A stretch of DNA of 64,000 nt from Winogradskyella flava (GCF_014243395.1 NZ_JACLCP010000003.1:1-64000), one strand, 5' to 3'. Positions 8,604 to 17,750 are shown, counted from the stretch's first letter. Program-made: numbers and translations. Notes: a model not told the origin generated them from the letters alone.

Positions 8604-10385
8604 ATGAATATGGCACAAGACGAAACTAAAAAGAAAATATTTGACGTATCGCTTTTTAAGCGACTACTGGACTATATAAAACCATACCGAACAGTTTTTA
8701 TTATAGCTTTGGTTTGTGTGATTGGCCTGGCAGTGTTTGGAGCACTGAGACCATATGTGTTGCAAGAAGCAGTTGATACCCAAATTGCGAAGAAAAAGTA
8801 TGATGGTTTTCTGTTCTACATTGGCATTATGCTTGGGCTTTTAGTCATTGAAGTTATTTGCCAATTATTGTTTATCTATTACGCCAGTTGGCTGGGTCAG
8901 TCTGTTGTTAAGGATATACGTGTGAAATTGTTTAGGCATATGCTTAAATTTAGAATGGCCTATTTTGACAAATCTTCTGTTGGTGTTTTGATTACAAGAG
9001 CGGTAACGGATATGGAGCGGATTGCCGATATTTTTGGTCAAGGGCTTTTTATGATCTTTAGTGATATTTTAAAAATGGCAGTTGTCGCAGGCTTTATGCT
9101 ATTCATGAATTGGAAGTTAAGTCTTATCGTATTCATAACGATGCCAATAATAGTCTTTGCAACTAAGGTCTTCCAGAAGTATATGAAACGTGCATTTGAA
9201 GATGTACGCACCGAAGTTTCTAATCTAAACTCCTTTGTTCAAGAACGTGTGACTGGGATGAAAATTCTACAGTTGTTTACGCGTGAAACGACGGAATATA
9301 AAAAGTTTAAGGCCATTAATGAGCGTCATAAAAAAGGTTGGTTAAAAACGGTTTGGTATAATTCCATTTTCTTTCCTATAGCTGAATTTGTATCGTCTTT
9401 GACTTTAGCCATGGTCATTTTAGTTGGTGGTTATGATGTGGTTTCCGAGAATCCAGGTACTACGCTAGGGCACCTAGTTGCCTTTACCATGTTTATCCCA
9501 ATGTTGTTTAGACCATTATATCAAATCGCCAATAAGTTTAATACACTACAAATGGGAATGGTAGCAGCAGATCGAGTGTTTAAAGTTTTGGATACAGATT
9601 CGAATATTGATGATGTCGGTACTATTGAGGCCAATCACTTTAAAGGTGAAATTGAATTTGATAATGTGCGATTTTCTTATGTAAAGGACGAAGAAGTTTT
9701 AAAAGGTATTTCGCTTCATGTGGACGCTGGAGAAACAGTAGCCATCGTAGGGGCAACAGGTGCTGGTAAATCAACCATAATTAATTTATTGAATCGTTTT
9801 TACGAAATCAATTCTGGACATATAAAGATAGATGGTATTGATATAACGGAAATGACCTTAAGCTCATTACGAAATCAAATTGCTGTTGTACTTCAAGATG
9901 TCTTTTTGTTTGCTGATACTATCTTAAACAATATTACACTCAATAATGAATATATTACGGAAGAGGATGTGATTACGGCTGCGAAAGCAATTGGTATACA
10001 TGAGTTTATTACCACACTGCCAGGTGGCTATCATTATAACGTTAAAGAACGGGGTGTGATGCTATCTTCCGGTCAACGCCAATTGATTTCATTTTTAAGA
10101 GCTTATGTGACTAACCCAAGTATTTTAATATTGGACGAAGCTACCTCTTCCGTGGATTCGTATTCAGAGCAATTGATCCAAGATGCGACAGATACCATTA
10201 CTAAAGGTAGAACTTCCATAGTGATTGCACATCGCTTAGCAACCATTCAGCAAGCGGATAAAATTATCGTTATGGATGCTGGACAAATTGTCGAAATGGG
10301 AACACACAGTTCATTGCTTAAAAAGAAAGGTGGTTATTACAAAAACTTGTATGAAGTTCAGTTTTTAAAAGCTGAGGTTGTTTAG
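8604..10385 (+). CDS. MsbA-like ABC exporter (fused permease and ATPase)
   Basis: A 593-residue half-transporter expected to work as a homodimer in the inner membrane. An N-terminal six-helix exporter domain spans about residues 20-325. The ATPase follows with Walker A VGATGAGKST near 391, Q-loop VVLQDVFLF, signature LSSGQRQ, Walker B ILILDEATSS and switch His in IAHRLAT. This is the lipid/drug exporter family and the substrate cannot be told. ATGs at 8604 and 8610 are both possible. It follows truA, and its stop codon interlocks by 4 nt with that of the convergent DUF3667 gene. Confidence 0.92.
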   Translation: MNMAQDETKKKIFDVSLFKRLLDYIKPYRTVFIIALVCVIGLAVFGALRPYVLQEAVDTQIAKKKYDGFLFYIGIMLGLLVIEVICQLLFIYYASWLGQSVVKDIRVKLFRHMLKFRMAYFDKSSVGVLITRAVTDMERIADIFGQGLFMIFSDILKMAVVAGFMLFMNWKLSLIVFITMPIIVFATKVFQKYMKRAFEDVRTEVSNLNSFVQERVTGMKILQLFTRETTEYKKFKAINERHKKGWLKTVWYNSIFFPIAEFVSSLTLAMVILVGGYDVVSENPGTTLGHLVAFTMFIPMLFRPLYQIANKFNTLQMGMVAADRVFKVLDTDSNIDDVGTIEANHFKGEIEFDNVRFSYVKDEEVLKGISLHVDAGETVAIVGATGAGKSTIINLLNRFYEINSGHIKIDGIDITEMTLSSLRNQIAVVLQDVFLFADTILNNITLNNEYITEEDVITAAKAIGIHEFITTLPGGYHYNVKERGVMLSSGQRQLISFLRAYVTNPSILILDEATSSVDSYSEQLIQDATDTITKGRTSIVIAHRLATIQQADKIIVMDAGQIVEMGTHSSLLKKKGGYYKNLYEVQFLKAEVV

Positions 10386-11188
10386 TTGATACTGTCTTTG
10401 ATAATTTCCTTTGCTTTTTGGGCCTCAACCATTTCCTTAAGGTCACCATTAAAATACATGATAACTAACATGAGAACGGTTATTATTACAAATGTAATAG
10501 CTAATACAACACCGAATAATAAAGTTCTCACAGTTATATCTAAAAAGTTAAGATTGTATATACGTTTCAGACAATGTGCAGAATATAAAATCATAAGCGG
10601 TATCATAGCCATTCCAACAATGCCACTTGATAGTCCTAGTACGCCAAGGGCAATAACAATAACAGAGCTTACAATAGATAGTTGTGCTTGTATATATATA
10701 AATACCACTAAGAGCTCTGTGTAATTGAATTTTTTCTTATCAAAAAATACCACTTTGGCCATTAAAGCATAAATAGGAACATAAAGCATTACAATTATGG
10801 ATTGATACTCTTGCACAAACTGCATGTTTTTTTGTTGAAATTCCTCTTGGCCCTCTACTGTTAGGGTAGAGAAGTCAAACATTTCCGGAAAATATTTATT
10901 TACAACAAGAATGTAAATGCCAGATAGGGTGAGTGCCAGCCCAAATAAACTTACGGGGTTAACATATTTTTTTCGTACACCATCAATATAGCCAACTATA
11001 ACATCCTCAGGTTGTTTAAACAGGTGAATTATAGTTCTAAGAAGCTTATTATCATAGTTAAAAAAAGTCTCGCTAAGATGTTCGAAGAGATTTCTAAATG
11101 TCAACCGCTTTCTAATAACCTTACCACCACAACTCTTGCAGTAGTCATCTAGTTCTTGAAGTTCGGTTTGGCAGTTTTTGCAATTCAT
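10382..11188 (-). CDS. DUF3667 membrane protein with zinc ribbon (copy 1)
   Basis: A 268-residue protein that opens with a treble-clef zinc ribbon, two CxxC pairs at Cys3/Cys6 and Cys17/Cys20. A basic linker (RKRLTFRNLFEHLSETFFN) follows, then about five hydrophobic helices from residue 75 onward. This matches DUF3667, a Bacteroidota family of unknown function. A close paralogue lies 8 nt upstream in the same operon, so the pair arose by tandem duplication and may form a hetero-oligomer. Last genes of the folP-cdaA operon. Confidence 0.82.
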   Translation of the reverse strand: MNCKNCQTELQELDDYCKSCGGKVIRKRLTFRNLFEHLSETFFNYDNKLLRTIIHLFKQPEDVIVGYIDGVRKKYVNPVSLFGLALTLSGIYILVVNKYFPEMFDFSTLTVEGQEEFQQKNMQFVQEYQSIIVMLYVPIYALMAKVVFFDKKKFNYTELLVVFIYIQAQLSIVSSVIVIALGVLGLSSGIVGMAMIPLMILYSAHCLKRIYNLNFLDITVRTLLFGVVLAITFVIITVLMLVIMYFNGDLKEMVEAQKAKEIIKDSIN

Positions 11189-11196
11189 ACAAAATT

Positions 11197-11979
11197 TTAT
11201 AATAAGCTGATTAGGGCGCCAATTATTGCTATTAAAATAGCTATTGCTCCAAAAATAATAGTGTAAATAACCATTGTAAGTATGAATTTAGCAAAGCTGT
11301 CCCAGAATACATCTCTAAAAACACGATGGAGCACAAACCATAAATATATAAACATAGGTAGCGTAAGGATCATTGATGCTAATAGATAATTAATTCCAAA
11401 GAACAAAAACACAATACTGATAATAGCAATAACTATAATTGTCTGAGCTGAGAAATATATATTTAATACGAAGTGCTCAGTGAAGTTGTAGCGCCTATCG
11501 CTAACTATGTAATATGCAAACCAAGTTGAGAATGCAGACAATGGCAGTGTGAAAATATATATAAGACCTTGATAATTGCTGGTACTCTCAAAGTCTTGAT
11601 TTATAAAAGGGTTATTTTCATTGCCCGGAGCCTGAGATAATTTCGTCAAAAATTCAGAATCGATTTCTAAGGCTTCCTTGAAAAAAGTGGTCATAAGAAA
11701 CACTTGTACTGCTGCAAATGTTAATGAAATAGCAAAATATTGCAAAGCGTCGATATATCCTTTGCGCATACCATTGACATAGCCGTCTATTACCTTTTCC
11801 GGTTTTTTAAAAAGATCAATAAAAGTGCGAAGAAATTTATTGTCGATAGAGATAAATTGCTCATTCACCTGTGTTGCAAGAACTTTTGGTGTTAAACGAT
11901 TTCGTATCACTTTAGCACCACAGTCATCACAAAAGTTTTGTGATTCCTTCAGTGTTTTATAACAGTTTTTACAGGTCAC
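11197..11979 (-). CDS. DUF3667 membrane protein with zinc ribbon (copy 2)
   Basis: A 260-residue paralogue of the neighbouring gene with the same plan: Cys3/Cys6 and Cys17/Cys20 zinc ribbon, basic linker, then several membrane helices ending in a very hydrophobic C-terminus (AILIAIIGALISLL). The start is GTG at 11979, overlapping the cdaA stop as TAGTG, a sign of translational coupling. The start is confirmed by alignment with the paralogue (MTCKNC versus MNCKNC). Function unknown. The coupling to a c-di-AMP synthase gene suggests, by inference only, a link with envelope or osmotic control. Confidence 0.82.
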   Translation of the reverse strand: MTCKNCYKTLKESQNFCDDCGAKVIRNRLTPKVLATQVNEQFISIDNKFLRTFIDLFKKPEKVIDGYVNGMRKGYIDALQYFAISLTFAAVQVFLMTTFFKEALEIDSEFLTKLSQAPGNENNPFINQDFESTSNYQGLIYIFTLPLSAFSTWFAYYIVSDRRYNFTEHFVLNIYFSAQTIIVIAIISIVFLFFGINYLLASMILTLPMFIYLWFVLHRVFRDVFWDSFAKFILTMVIYTIIFGAIAILIAIIGALISLL

Positions 11980-12761
11980 TAAGCAAGATCTTTTTTGATT
12001 TTTGAAGTAAGCTCATCAGTGTCTTTAAACATGACAAACTCTCCGTTTTTTATGTATGAAATCTGACCAGTTTCTTCACTAACTGCAATGGCGAGGGCAT
12101 CTGTTTTTTCCGTAATACCAATAGCTGCTCTATGGCGCAAACCAAAACGCTCAGGAATATTCTTTTCGTTATTAACAGGTAGAATAACACGTGTTGCTTT
12201 TACGATATTATTGTCTATTATAATTGCACCATCATGGAGAGGGCTATTTTTAAAAAAGATACTTTCTATAATAGGTTGCGAGACTAGGATGTTCATCTCG
12301 TCGCCCGTATTGGTTAAAAAGTCGAGATTATTGTTGCGCTCAATCACAATTAATGCTCCAGTATTGGTAGTGCCCATTTTGGTACACGCTTTAATGATAG
12401 CATCCACATCTGTAGTGGTTTGGTCATCGTTTTTGAGGAACTTAAAGTTTTTGAAGATCCCTTTTTTACCACCAATATTGGTAGAGCCTACAAGTAATAA
12501 AAACTTCCGGATCTCTGGTTGAAAGACCACAATAAGTGCAATAATACCCACTTTCATAAACCCATCAAAAATACTGTAAAGCATGTGCATTTGCAGGTAA
12601 TCGGTAAGACGCCAAGCAAAATAAATGATAAGGATACCAATAAAGATATTAATAGCAACCGTACCTTTAACAAGTTTGTAGATGTAATAGAGTAGAATGG
12701 CGACAAGGAAAACGTCTACAAAATCTATAAATCTAAAATCCCAAAGTTGTAAGTTTTCCAA
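11979..12761 (-). CDS. cdaA: Diadenylate cyclase CdaA (c-di-AMP synthase)
   Basis: A 260-residue membrane enzyme that condenses two ATP to cyclic di-AMP. Three N-terminal membrane helices (about residues 15-85) precede the DAC domain, which carries the DGA motif in LHDGAIII near residue 174 and the RHR motif in GLRHRAAIG near 207. Both are needed for catalysis in the family, so it looks active. In Firmicutes cdaA sits with cdaR and glmM. Here it lies after folP and a lipoprotein gene, a Bacteroidota arrangement, and no cdaR-like YbbR gene is nearby. Confidence 0.93.
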   Translation of the reverse strand: MENLQLWDFRFIDFVDVFLVAILLYYIYKLVKGTVAINIFIGILIIYFAWRLTDYLQMHMLYSIFDGFMKVGIIALIVVFQPEIRKFLLLVGSTNIGGKKGIFKNFKFLKNDDQTTTDVDAIIKACTKMGTTNTGALIVIERNNNLDFLTNTGDEMNILVSQPIIESIFFKNSPLHDGAIIIDNNIVKATRVILPVNNEKNIPERFGLRHRAAIGITEKTDALAIAVSEETGQISYIKNGEFVMFKDTDELTSKIKKDLA

Positions 12762-12795
12762 AGGTTAGTGCTTTTTGCTAATTTAAGAATTTATG

Positions 12796-13461
12796 TTAAT
12801 AAATGAATTCATTGTTGTCAATAATGATTTTGCCATTGTTAAGTAGTGATAATTCTGATTTTATTGAAATGTAATCTTGAAAACTCATTGAATTTTTAAA
12901 GAACAATACAATTTTTGCGGAATCACCATACTCTTTTTTTATAAAATCATTGTAAGCATAATTAAAATTTTCTTTTGAAAATTGTATGTTTAAATCTATG
13001 CTCGTCGAAAAGGATATGTTCGAAAGACTGTCAATAGTCATAAGGCATAAATTTTGTTTATCTAAGAACTCTTTTTTATCGTCATTGTAAATTATATCTG
13101 TAAACTCCAAAAATCCCAAATTCCCAATACTTGTATCATTACAGGTAAAATAATTCTTGGCTTCCTCATTTTTGTGCATAGACTCTTTTTTGCGTTTATT
13201 TTGCAAGTATTGAATATGTGGAATAGCCTGTTGTAATGTTAACCGTTTGTCTACATTCACTAACCAGTTCGTTGTTCCAATTAGATTTTTTCGATTAAAA
13301 AGTGTGGAGTCTGGTTCAGTTTCATCATAAAAAATATAAGCAGGAGATACATCCAAAACTTCAGTAATATCAGCATTTTCGATTTCAGGAAGTTGTAATA
13401 CGCGTTCGTTATTACAATTAAAAATCAATAGGATTAACAGTAAATAGGCGTAGGGCTTCAT
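12796..13461 (-). CDS. Unknown lipoprotein between folP and cdaA
   Basis: A 221-residue protein I do not recognise. The start MKPYAYLLLILLIFNCNNE is a lipoprotein signal with Cys16. The rest is soluble and mixed alpha/beta, without membrane segments or obvious catalytic motifs. It contains a lone Cys in YFTCNDTS and a second in NLCLMTI. Its start codon abuts the folP stop with no gap, and cdaA begins 34 nt downstream, so the three are almost surely one transcript. Being exported and co-transcribed with a membrane-bound cyclase, it could act on CdaA from outside as CdaR does in Firmicutes. That is inference from position only. Confidence 0.7.
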   Translation of the reverse strand: MKPYAYLLLILLIFNCNNERVLQLPEIENADITEVLDVSPAYIFYDETEPDSTLFNRKNLIGTTNWLVNVDKRLTLQQAIPHIQYLQNKRKKESMHKNEEAKNYFTCNDTSIGNLGFLEFTDIIYNDDKKEFLDKQNLCLMTIDSLSNISFSTSIDLNIQFSKENFNYAYNDFIKKEYGDSAKIVLFFKNSMSFQDYISIKSELSLLNNGKIIIDNNEFIY

Positions 13462-14289
13462 TTAACTTTTGGTGAGTTGGTTGAATAAGGTGACACACTC
13501 CATAGCTTCCTTCACATCATGAACACGTAATATTTTTGCTCCTTTTTGCAAGGCTACCATATGCAAAGCTGTGGTACCGTTTAAGGCTTTTTCGGAAGTT
13601 GTACCAAGTGTTTTGTATATCATTGATTTTCTTGAAACTCCAGCTAAAATTGGTTTGTCAGTGAGTTGTAATAGCTCTAGTTTATGTAATAGCTCATAAT
13701 TTTGCTCAAGAGTTTTAGCAAATCCAAAACCTGGATCTATAATAATATCATTGATCTTTTCTGCATGTGCTTGGGCAATGCGTTCTGCAAAATAAAAATT
13801 AATGTCTTTTACCAAATCATCATAAGCAGTTTCCTCCTGCATGGTTTTGGGATTACCTTTCATGTGCATCATAATGTATGGTACTCCTAGTTGTCCAATT
13901 GTTTCTAGCATGTCTTCATCAAGATGTCCAGCAGAAATATCATTGATCAAAGCTGCGCCAGCTTCAATACTTATTTTGGCGACATAGCTTCTAAAGGTGT
14001 CAATGGAAATCAATGTTTCAGGAAATCGGTCCAAAATCAATTCAATAACCGGAAGTACACGCTTCAATTCTTCCGTTTCACTAACATGGTCCGCACCAGG
14101 TCTTGAGCTATAGCCACCCACGTCGATAAAGGTAGCGCCCTCATTAAGCACGGTATCAACTTGTCTTAAAATAGAGGATTCATCCTTATAGCGTCCACCA
14201 TCATGAAAAGAATCTGGAGTCACATTAAGGATACCCATAACCTTGGGTGTTGAAAGGTCTATGAGTTGTCCTTTGCAGTTGATGGTCAT
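13462..14289 (-). CDS. folP: Dihydropteroate synthase
   Basis: A 275-residue cytosolic TIM-barrel enzyme of folate synthesis that joins 6-hydroxymethyl-dihydropterin diphosphate to p-aminobenzoate. Signatures are MGILNVTPDSFHDGG near residue 18 (substrate loop), INDISAG near 115, MHMKGNP near 140, DPGFGFAKT near 185 and the C-terminal RVHDVKE. It is the first gene of the folP, lipoprotein, cdaA, DUF3667, DUF3667 operon and is divergent from the DUF1599 gene. Confidence 0.95.
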   Translation of the reverse strand: MTINCKGQLIDLSTPKVMGILNVTPDSFHDGGRYKDESSILRQVDTVLNEGATFIDVGGYSSRPGADHVSETEELKRVLPVIELILDRFPETLISIDTFRSYVAKISIEAGAALINDISAGHLDEDMLETIGQLGVPYIMMHMKGNPKTMQEETAYDDLVKDINFYFAERIAQAHAEKINDIIIDPGFGFAKTLEQNYELLHKLELLQLTDKPILAGVSRKSMIYKTLGTTSEKALNGTTALHMVALQKGAKILRVHDVKEAMECVTLFNQLTKS

Positions 14290-14365
14290 TTCGTTGAAAA
14301 CTTTAATCGTTATACTTTGAACATTAAACTATTTGAGCGAAATTTACGCAAAATAATAGCTTTAG

Positions 14366-14911
14366 ATGCAAGATACATCAAAACAATATGATGCTGTAAT
14401 TTCCAAATGCAGATCGCTTTTTGTAAATAAAATGAGTGATTACGGTAGTGCTTGGCGCATATTAAGATTACCGTCACTTACGGATCAAATTTTTATAAAA
14501 GCACAACGAATAAGAAGTCTACAGCAGAATGCTGTGAGAAAGGTCGATGAGGGTGAAGTGAGTGAATTTATTGGAATCATCAATTACTGTATCATGGCTT
14601 TAATTCAATTAGAAAAAGGCGTTGTAGAACAGCCAGATCTAAATACTGAAGAAGCTACTGAACTTTATGATGAGAAGATTGCTTTGACCAAACAATTAAT
14701 GCAAGATAAAAATCACGATTATGGTGAAGCTTGGCGTGATATGCGTGTGAGTTCCTTAACGGATTTAATCTTGCAGAAGTTATTACGTGTAAAGCAAATC
14801 GAAGATAATGCAGGCAAGACGCTTGTTAGTGAGGGCATTGATGCCAATTATCAAGATATGATTAATTATGCGGTTTTTGCTTTGATTCACCTTGGTGAAT
14901 CAAGTAAATAA
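14366..14911 (+). CDS. DUF1599 protein with internal duplication
   Basis: A 181-residue soluble protein made of two copies of one helical domain. The first carries NKMSDYGSAWRILRLPSLTDQI (two parts: NKMSDYGSAWRI and LRLPSLTDQI), and the second KNHDYGEAWRDMRVSSLTDLI. This is DUF1599, associated in the literature with nucleotide-modification systems but common as a core gene in Bacteroidota, where it lies near folP. Its biochemical role is unknown. It is divergent from folP. A hairpin repeat and the DoxX gene follow. Confidence 0.82.
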   Translation: MQDTSKQYDAVISKCRSLFVNKMSDYGSAWRILRLPSLTDQIFIKAQRIRSLQQNAVRKVDEGEVSEFIGIINYCIMALIQLEKGVVEQPDLNTEEATELYDEKIALTKQLMQDKNHDYGEAWRDMRVSSLTDLILQKLLRVKQIEDNAGKTLVSEGIDANYQDMINYAVFALIHLGESSK

Positions 14912-14956
14912 TCAAAAATCAAGGACTAAATTGCAATTGATTTTGGAAGTAAAATG

Positions 14957-15021
14957 TGGTCACTGAGGCTCTCGAAGTGACTATAAACATTAAGCAATGT
15001 GGCTTCGAGAGCCTCAGCCAC
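14957..15021. repeat. Paired inverted repeat before the DoxX-family gene
   Basis: CTGAGGCTCTCGAAG at 14963-14977 recurs as its exact complement at 15003-15017, a 15-bp inverted repeat with a 25-nt spacer. The left copy is flanked by GTCA and TGAC. The wording resembles the GTCACTGAG...CGAAGTGAC repeats scattered through flavobacterial genomes. It ends 10 nt ahead of the ATG at 15032, so it may form a hairpin in the leader. Confidence 0.65.
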
Positions 15022-15031
15022 CCAAAATAGT

Positions 15032-16618
15032 ATGAAATACTTAGTACAAATAAGCAGAATATTCGTTGGTGTCCTTTTTATTATTTCGGGATTTATAAAG
15101 TTGAATGATCCCTTAGGGTTTTCATACAAGCTACAAGAATATTTTGGTGCAGATGTTTTGAATATGGAATTCTTAATTCCGTATGCATTATTGTTGTCTG
15201 TTTTTGTTGTGGTGTTTGAAGTTGTTTTAGGTGTGTTCCTTTTAATAGGTTACAAACCTAAGTTTACAGTATACAGTTTGTTAGCAATGATCGTGTTTTT
15301 CACATTTCTAACATTTTATTCGGCATATTTCGATAAGGTTAAAGATTGTGGTTGTTTTGGAGATGCCCTTAAACTAACACCTTGGGAAAGCTTTACCAAA
15401 GATGTGATATTATTGTTGCTTATTCTCATATTAGTTTTTGGGTTAAAATATATCAAGCCCATCTTTTCAAAATTACCAACAACCGTCGTTGCACTGTTAA
15501 GTTTTATGATATCCTTATGGTTTGGATATCATGTATTAATGCATTTACCAGCTATTGATTTTAGGGCTTACGCTATTGGAAAGAATCTCCAAGAACAAAT
15601 GATAACTCCAGAAGATGCTCAAAAGCCCGTCTTGGAGTATACATGGACATTTAGTGTTAATGGCGAGGAACAGGAATTTGTGACTAATGGTAGCTATCCG
15701 AGTGTGGATGGTGAGTATGTTGGTGTAGAAACCAAAACTATTGATGAAGGTTACATTCCACCAATACAAGATTTTTCTATTGAGTCTGATGACGAGGATT
15801 TAACATCGTATTTCTTAGAGAAAGAACACCTTATCATAATAGCTATGTATAACATCTCTTCAGCAGAAGCGGATGGTGTTGCTAAACTTAAGACATTTAC
15901 TGATGAAGCCATTAAAAAGGGATATACCGTTATTGGGTTAACATCTTCCGGTCAAGATGAAAAACAACAGGTGAAGTCGGACTACAACTTAATTTTTGAT
16001 TTTTACCTCTGTGATGAGAAAGTCGTTAAGACCATTGTCCGCGCTAGTCCTGGAATTGTACTTTTGGAAAAAGGAACAGTGGTTAATAAAGCACATTGGA
16101 ATGATATTGAAAGCATAGATTTGAGCCAGATTGAAAATTCTAATGAAGAAAGCGTTAATGATTTTGAGCAACAAGTTGTGCTATCTTTTGCCAATGAGTC
16201 TCTTTATGAAACTGATTATGAAAAGAATCTATATAGAGCTTCAGAATATTATCTAAATAAGCTAAATATCCCAGATTCGATATTGTTAAAGTTAGTTCCT
16301 GATAATTATAAAGATTTTGGTTTTTATTATGCTACAACTGGTCCTGAACATAAATTGGCAAAAACGGGTTTTTTTTATGAAACAACAGACTTGATTTTTG
16401 AGAAGGTTATTTCGGAAAAAGATGAGGTTTTTTACACGCCCAGTATAAAATTATCAAGTTTCGCAGATGGAGAATATGCTGAAGGCTTTTTTGAAAAGTT
16501 AGAACTTATTATTAAAAGTGATACAGAAAGATTTTGTGAATCCATTATTGGAAAAGAGTTTGCGAAAAACAATCCAATCAAATATTATTCAGAAGAATAT
16601 AATTGTAAAGTAGAATAA
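15032..16618 (+). CDS. DoxX / thioredoxin-like (BT_3928-type) membrane protein with extra C-terminal domain
   Basis: 528 residues from the ATG at 15032; an in-frame GTG at 14999 lies inside the inverted repeat and would add a non-hydrophobic tail. A DoxX-like four-helix domain (about residues 5-140, with the DCGCFGD motif) and further helices are followed by a periplasmic thioredoxin-like fold (about 250-365) with no CxxC. BT_3928-type proteins normally end about here. This one goes on for roughly 160 more soluble residues that I cannot place (from about VVLSFANESLYETDYEKN to YNCKVE). Likely role: membrane-linked redox or respiratory chemistry. It is followed closely by the ABC permease gene. 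Confidence 0.75.
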   Translation: MKYLVQISRIFVGVLFIISGFIKLNDPLGFSYKLQEYFGADVLNMEFLIPYALLLSVFVVVFEVVLGVFLLIGYKPKFTVYSLLAMIVFFTFLTFYSAYFDKVKDCGCFGDALKLTPWESFTKDVILLLLILILVFGLKYIKPIFSKLPTTVVALLSFMISLWFGYHVLMHLPAIDFRAYAIGKNLQEQMITPEDAQKPVLEYTWTFSVNGEEQEFVTNGSYPSVDGEYVGVETKTIDEGYIPPIQDFSIESDDEDLTSYFLEKEHLIIIAMYNISSAEADGVAKLKTFTDEAIKKGYTVIGLTSSGQDEKQQVKSDYNLIFDFYLCDEKVVKTIVRASPGIVLLEKGTVVNKAHWNDIESIDLSQIENSNEESVNDFEQQVVLSFANESLYETDYEKNLYRASEYYLNKLNIPDSILLKLVPDNYKDFGFYYATTGPEHKLAKTGFFYETTDLIFEKVISEKDEVFYTPSIKLSSFADGEYAEGFFEKLELIIKSDTERFCESIIGKEFAKNNPIKYYSEEYNCKVE

Positions 16619-16633
16619 TTAAATAATTGAATT

Positions 16634-17707
16634 CTGATAAATTATTTACTAAATAAAATCTTCTATGCCTTCATCACATTATTTGGTGTTGTTACGGTTA
16701 TTTTCTTTTTGTTCAATAAACTTGGAGACCCTACAAAAATGATGCTTGGGCAGAATCAAACCGCTGAGCAAGTCGAGGTTCTAAAAGTGAAGTATGGATT
16801 TGATAAACCACTTGGCACTCAATTTTTGTATTATTTGAACGATTTGTCGCCCATTTCATTCCATTCTAATACTTCAGAAGATTACACTCATTTAAGCCCT
16901 AATAAGTATAATGCTGCTAAATTGTTCACCATTGGCAATACAACGACCGTTGTTAAGACCCCTTATTTAAGGGAGTCGTTTACGAAACAGGGAAAAAAGG
17001 TTACAGAGATTATTGGTGAAACTATTCCTAACACGTTTGTTTTAGCAGTTTCTGCAATAATCATTGCTATTTTTATTGGTATCATATTCGGAATTATTTC
17101 AGCCTTATATAAAGATACTTGGGTAGATAAAACCATTCAGATATTAAGTACGTTTGGCATGAGTGTACCATCGTTTTTTAGTGCCATATTATTTGCATGG
17201 TTGTTTGGATTTGTATTGCATAAATACACGAATCTAGAAATGACAGGTAGTCTATATGAATTAGATGACTTTGGTGAGAAAATGACCATTAAATGGAAGA
17301 ACTTAATACTTCCAGCTATAGTTTTGGGTATTCGTCCCCTAGCCGTAGTTATTCAATTAATGCGAAATTCTTTGTTGGAAGTCATGAATCAAGATTTTAT
17401 AAGAACGGCTAGAGCAAAAGGTTTAAGCGAATATCAAGTGATTAAAAATCACGCAGTAAAGAACGCTCTAAATCCTGTTGTTACTGCAATTTCAGGTTGG
17501 TTTGCATCCATGTTGGCAGGTGCTGTGTTTGTAGAATACATTTTCGGTTGGAATGGCTTGGGGAAAGAAATCGTCAACGCCTTAAATACTTTGGATCTAC
17601 CAGTAATTATGGGGGCGGTTTTGGTAATTGCCATAGTTTTTATCACAATCAATATTTTGGTTGATTTGGTTTATGCTTGGTTGGACCCAAGAGTAAAACT
17701 AGCCTAG
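16634..17707 (+). CDS. DppB-like ABC transporter permease with non-standard start
   Basis: A BPD_transp_1 permease of the peptide/nickel (DppB/OppB) type, about 357 residues. It has the long periplasmic loop after helix 1, the EAA-like loop (LLEVMNQDFIRTARAKGLSEYQ) and the C-terminal WLDPRVKLA. The first usual codon in frame, TTG at 16709, would cut off the first membrane helix. Upstream the frame stays open to a TGA at 16628 and reads ILINYLLNKIFYAFITLFGV, the conserved family start, with only ATT 16631, CTG 16634 or ATA 16637 available. I choose CTG. It stands alone without a partner permease or ATPase, so the transporter it belongs to is unknown. Confidence 0.75.
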   Translation: MINYLLNKIFYAFITLFGVVTVIFFLFNKLGDPTKMMLGQNQTAEQVEVLKVKYGFDKPLGTQFLYYLNDLSPISFHSNTSEDYTHLSPNKYNAAKLFTIGNTTTVVKTPYLRESFTKQGKKVTEIIGETIPNTFVLAVSAIIIAIFIGIIFGIISALYKDTWVDKTIQILSTFGMSVPSFFSAILFAWLFGFVLHKYTNLEMTGSLYELDDFGEKMTIKWKNLILPAIVLGIRPLAVVIQLMRNSLLEVMNQDFIRTARAKGLSEYQVIKNHAVKNALNPVVTAISGWFASMLAGAVFVEYIFGWNGLGKEIVNALNTLDLPVIMGAVLVIAIVFITINILVDLVYAWLDPRVKLA

Positions 17708-17750
17708 TAATAAGATGATAATTATCAACAGCCTTTGTCCTTTAATATCT

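Noticed and set aside
14999..15031. GTG at 14999 as start of the DoxX-family gene
   Set aside because: It lies inside the inverted repeat and would put 11 polar residues before the first helix; the ATG at 15032 matches the family start.
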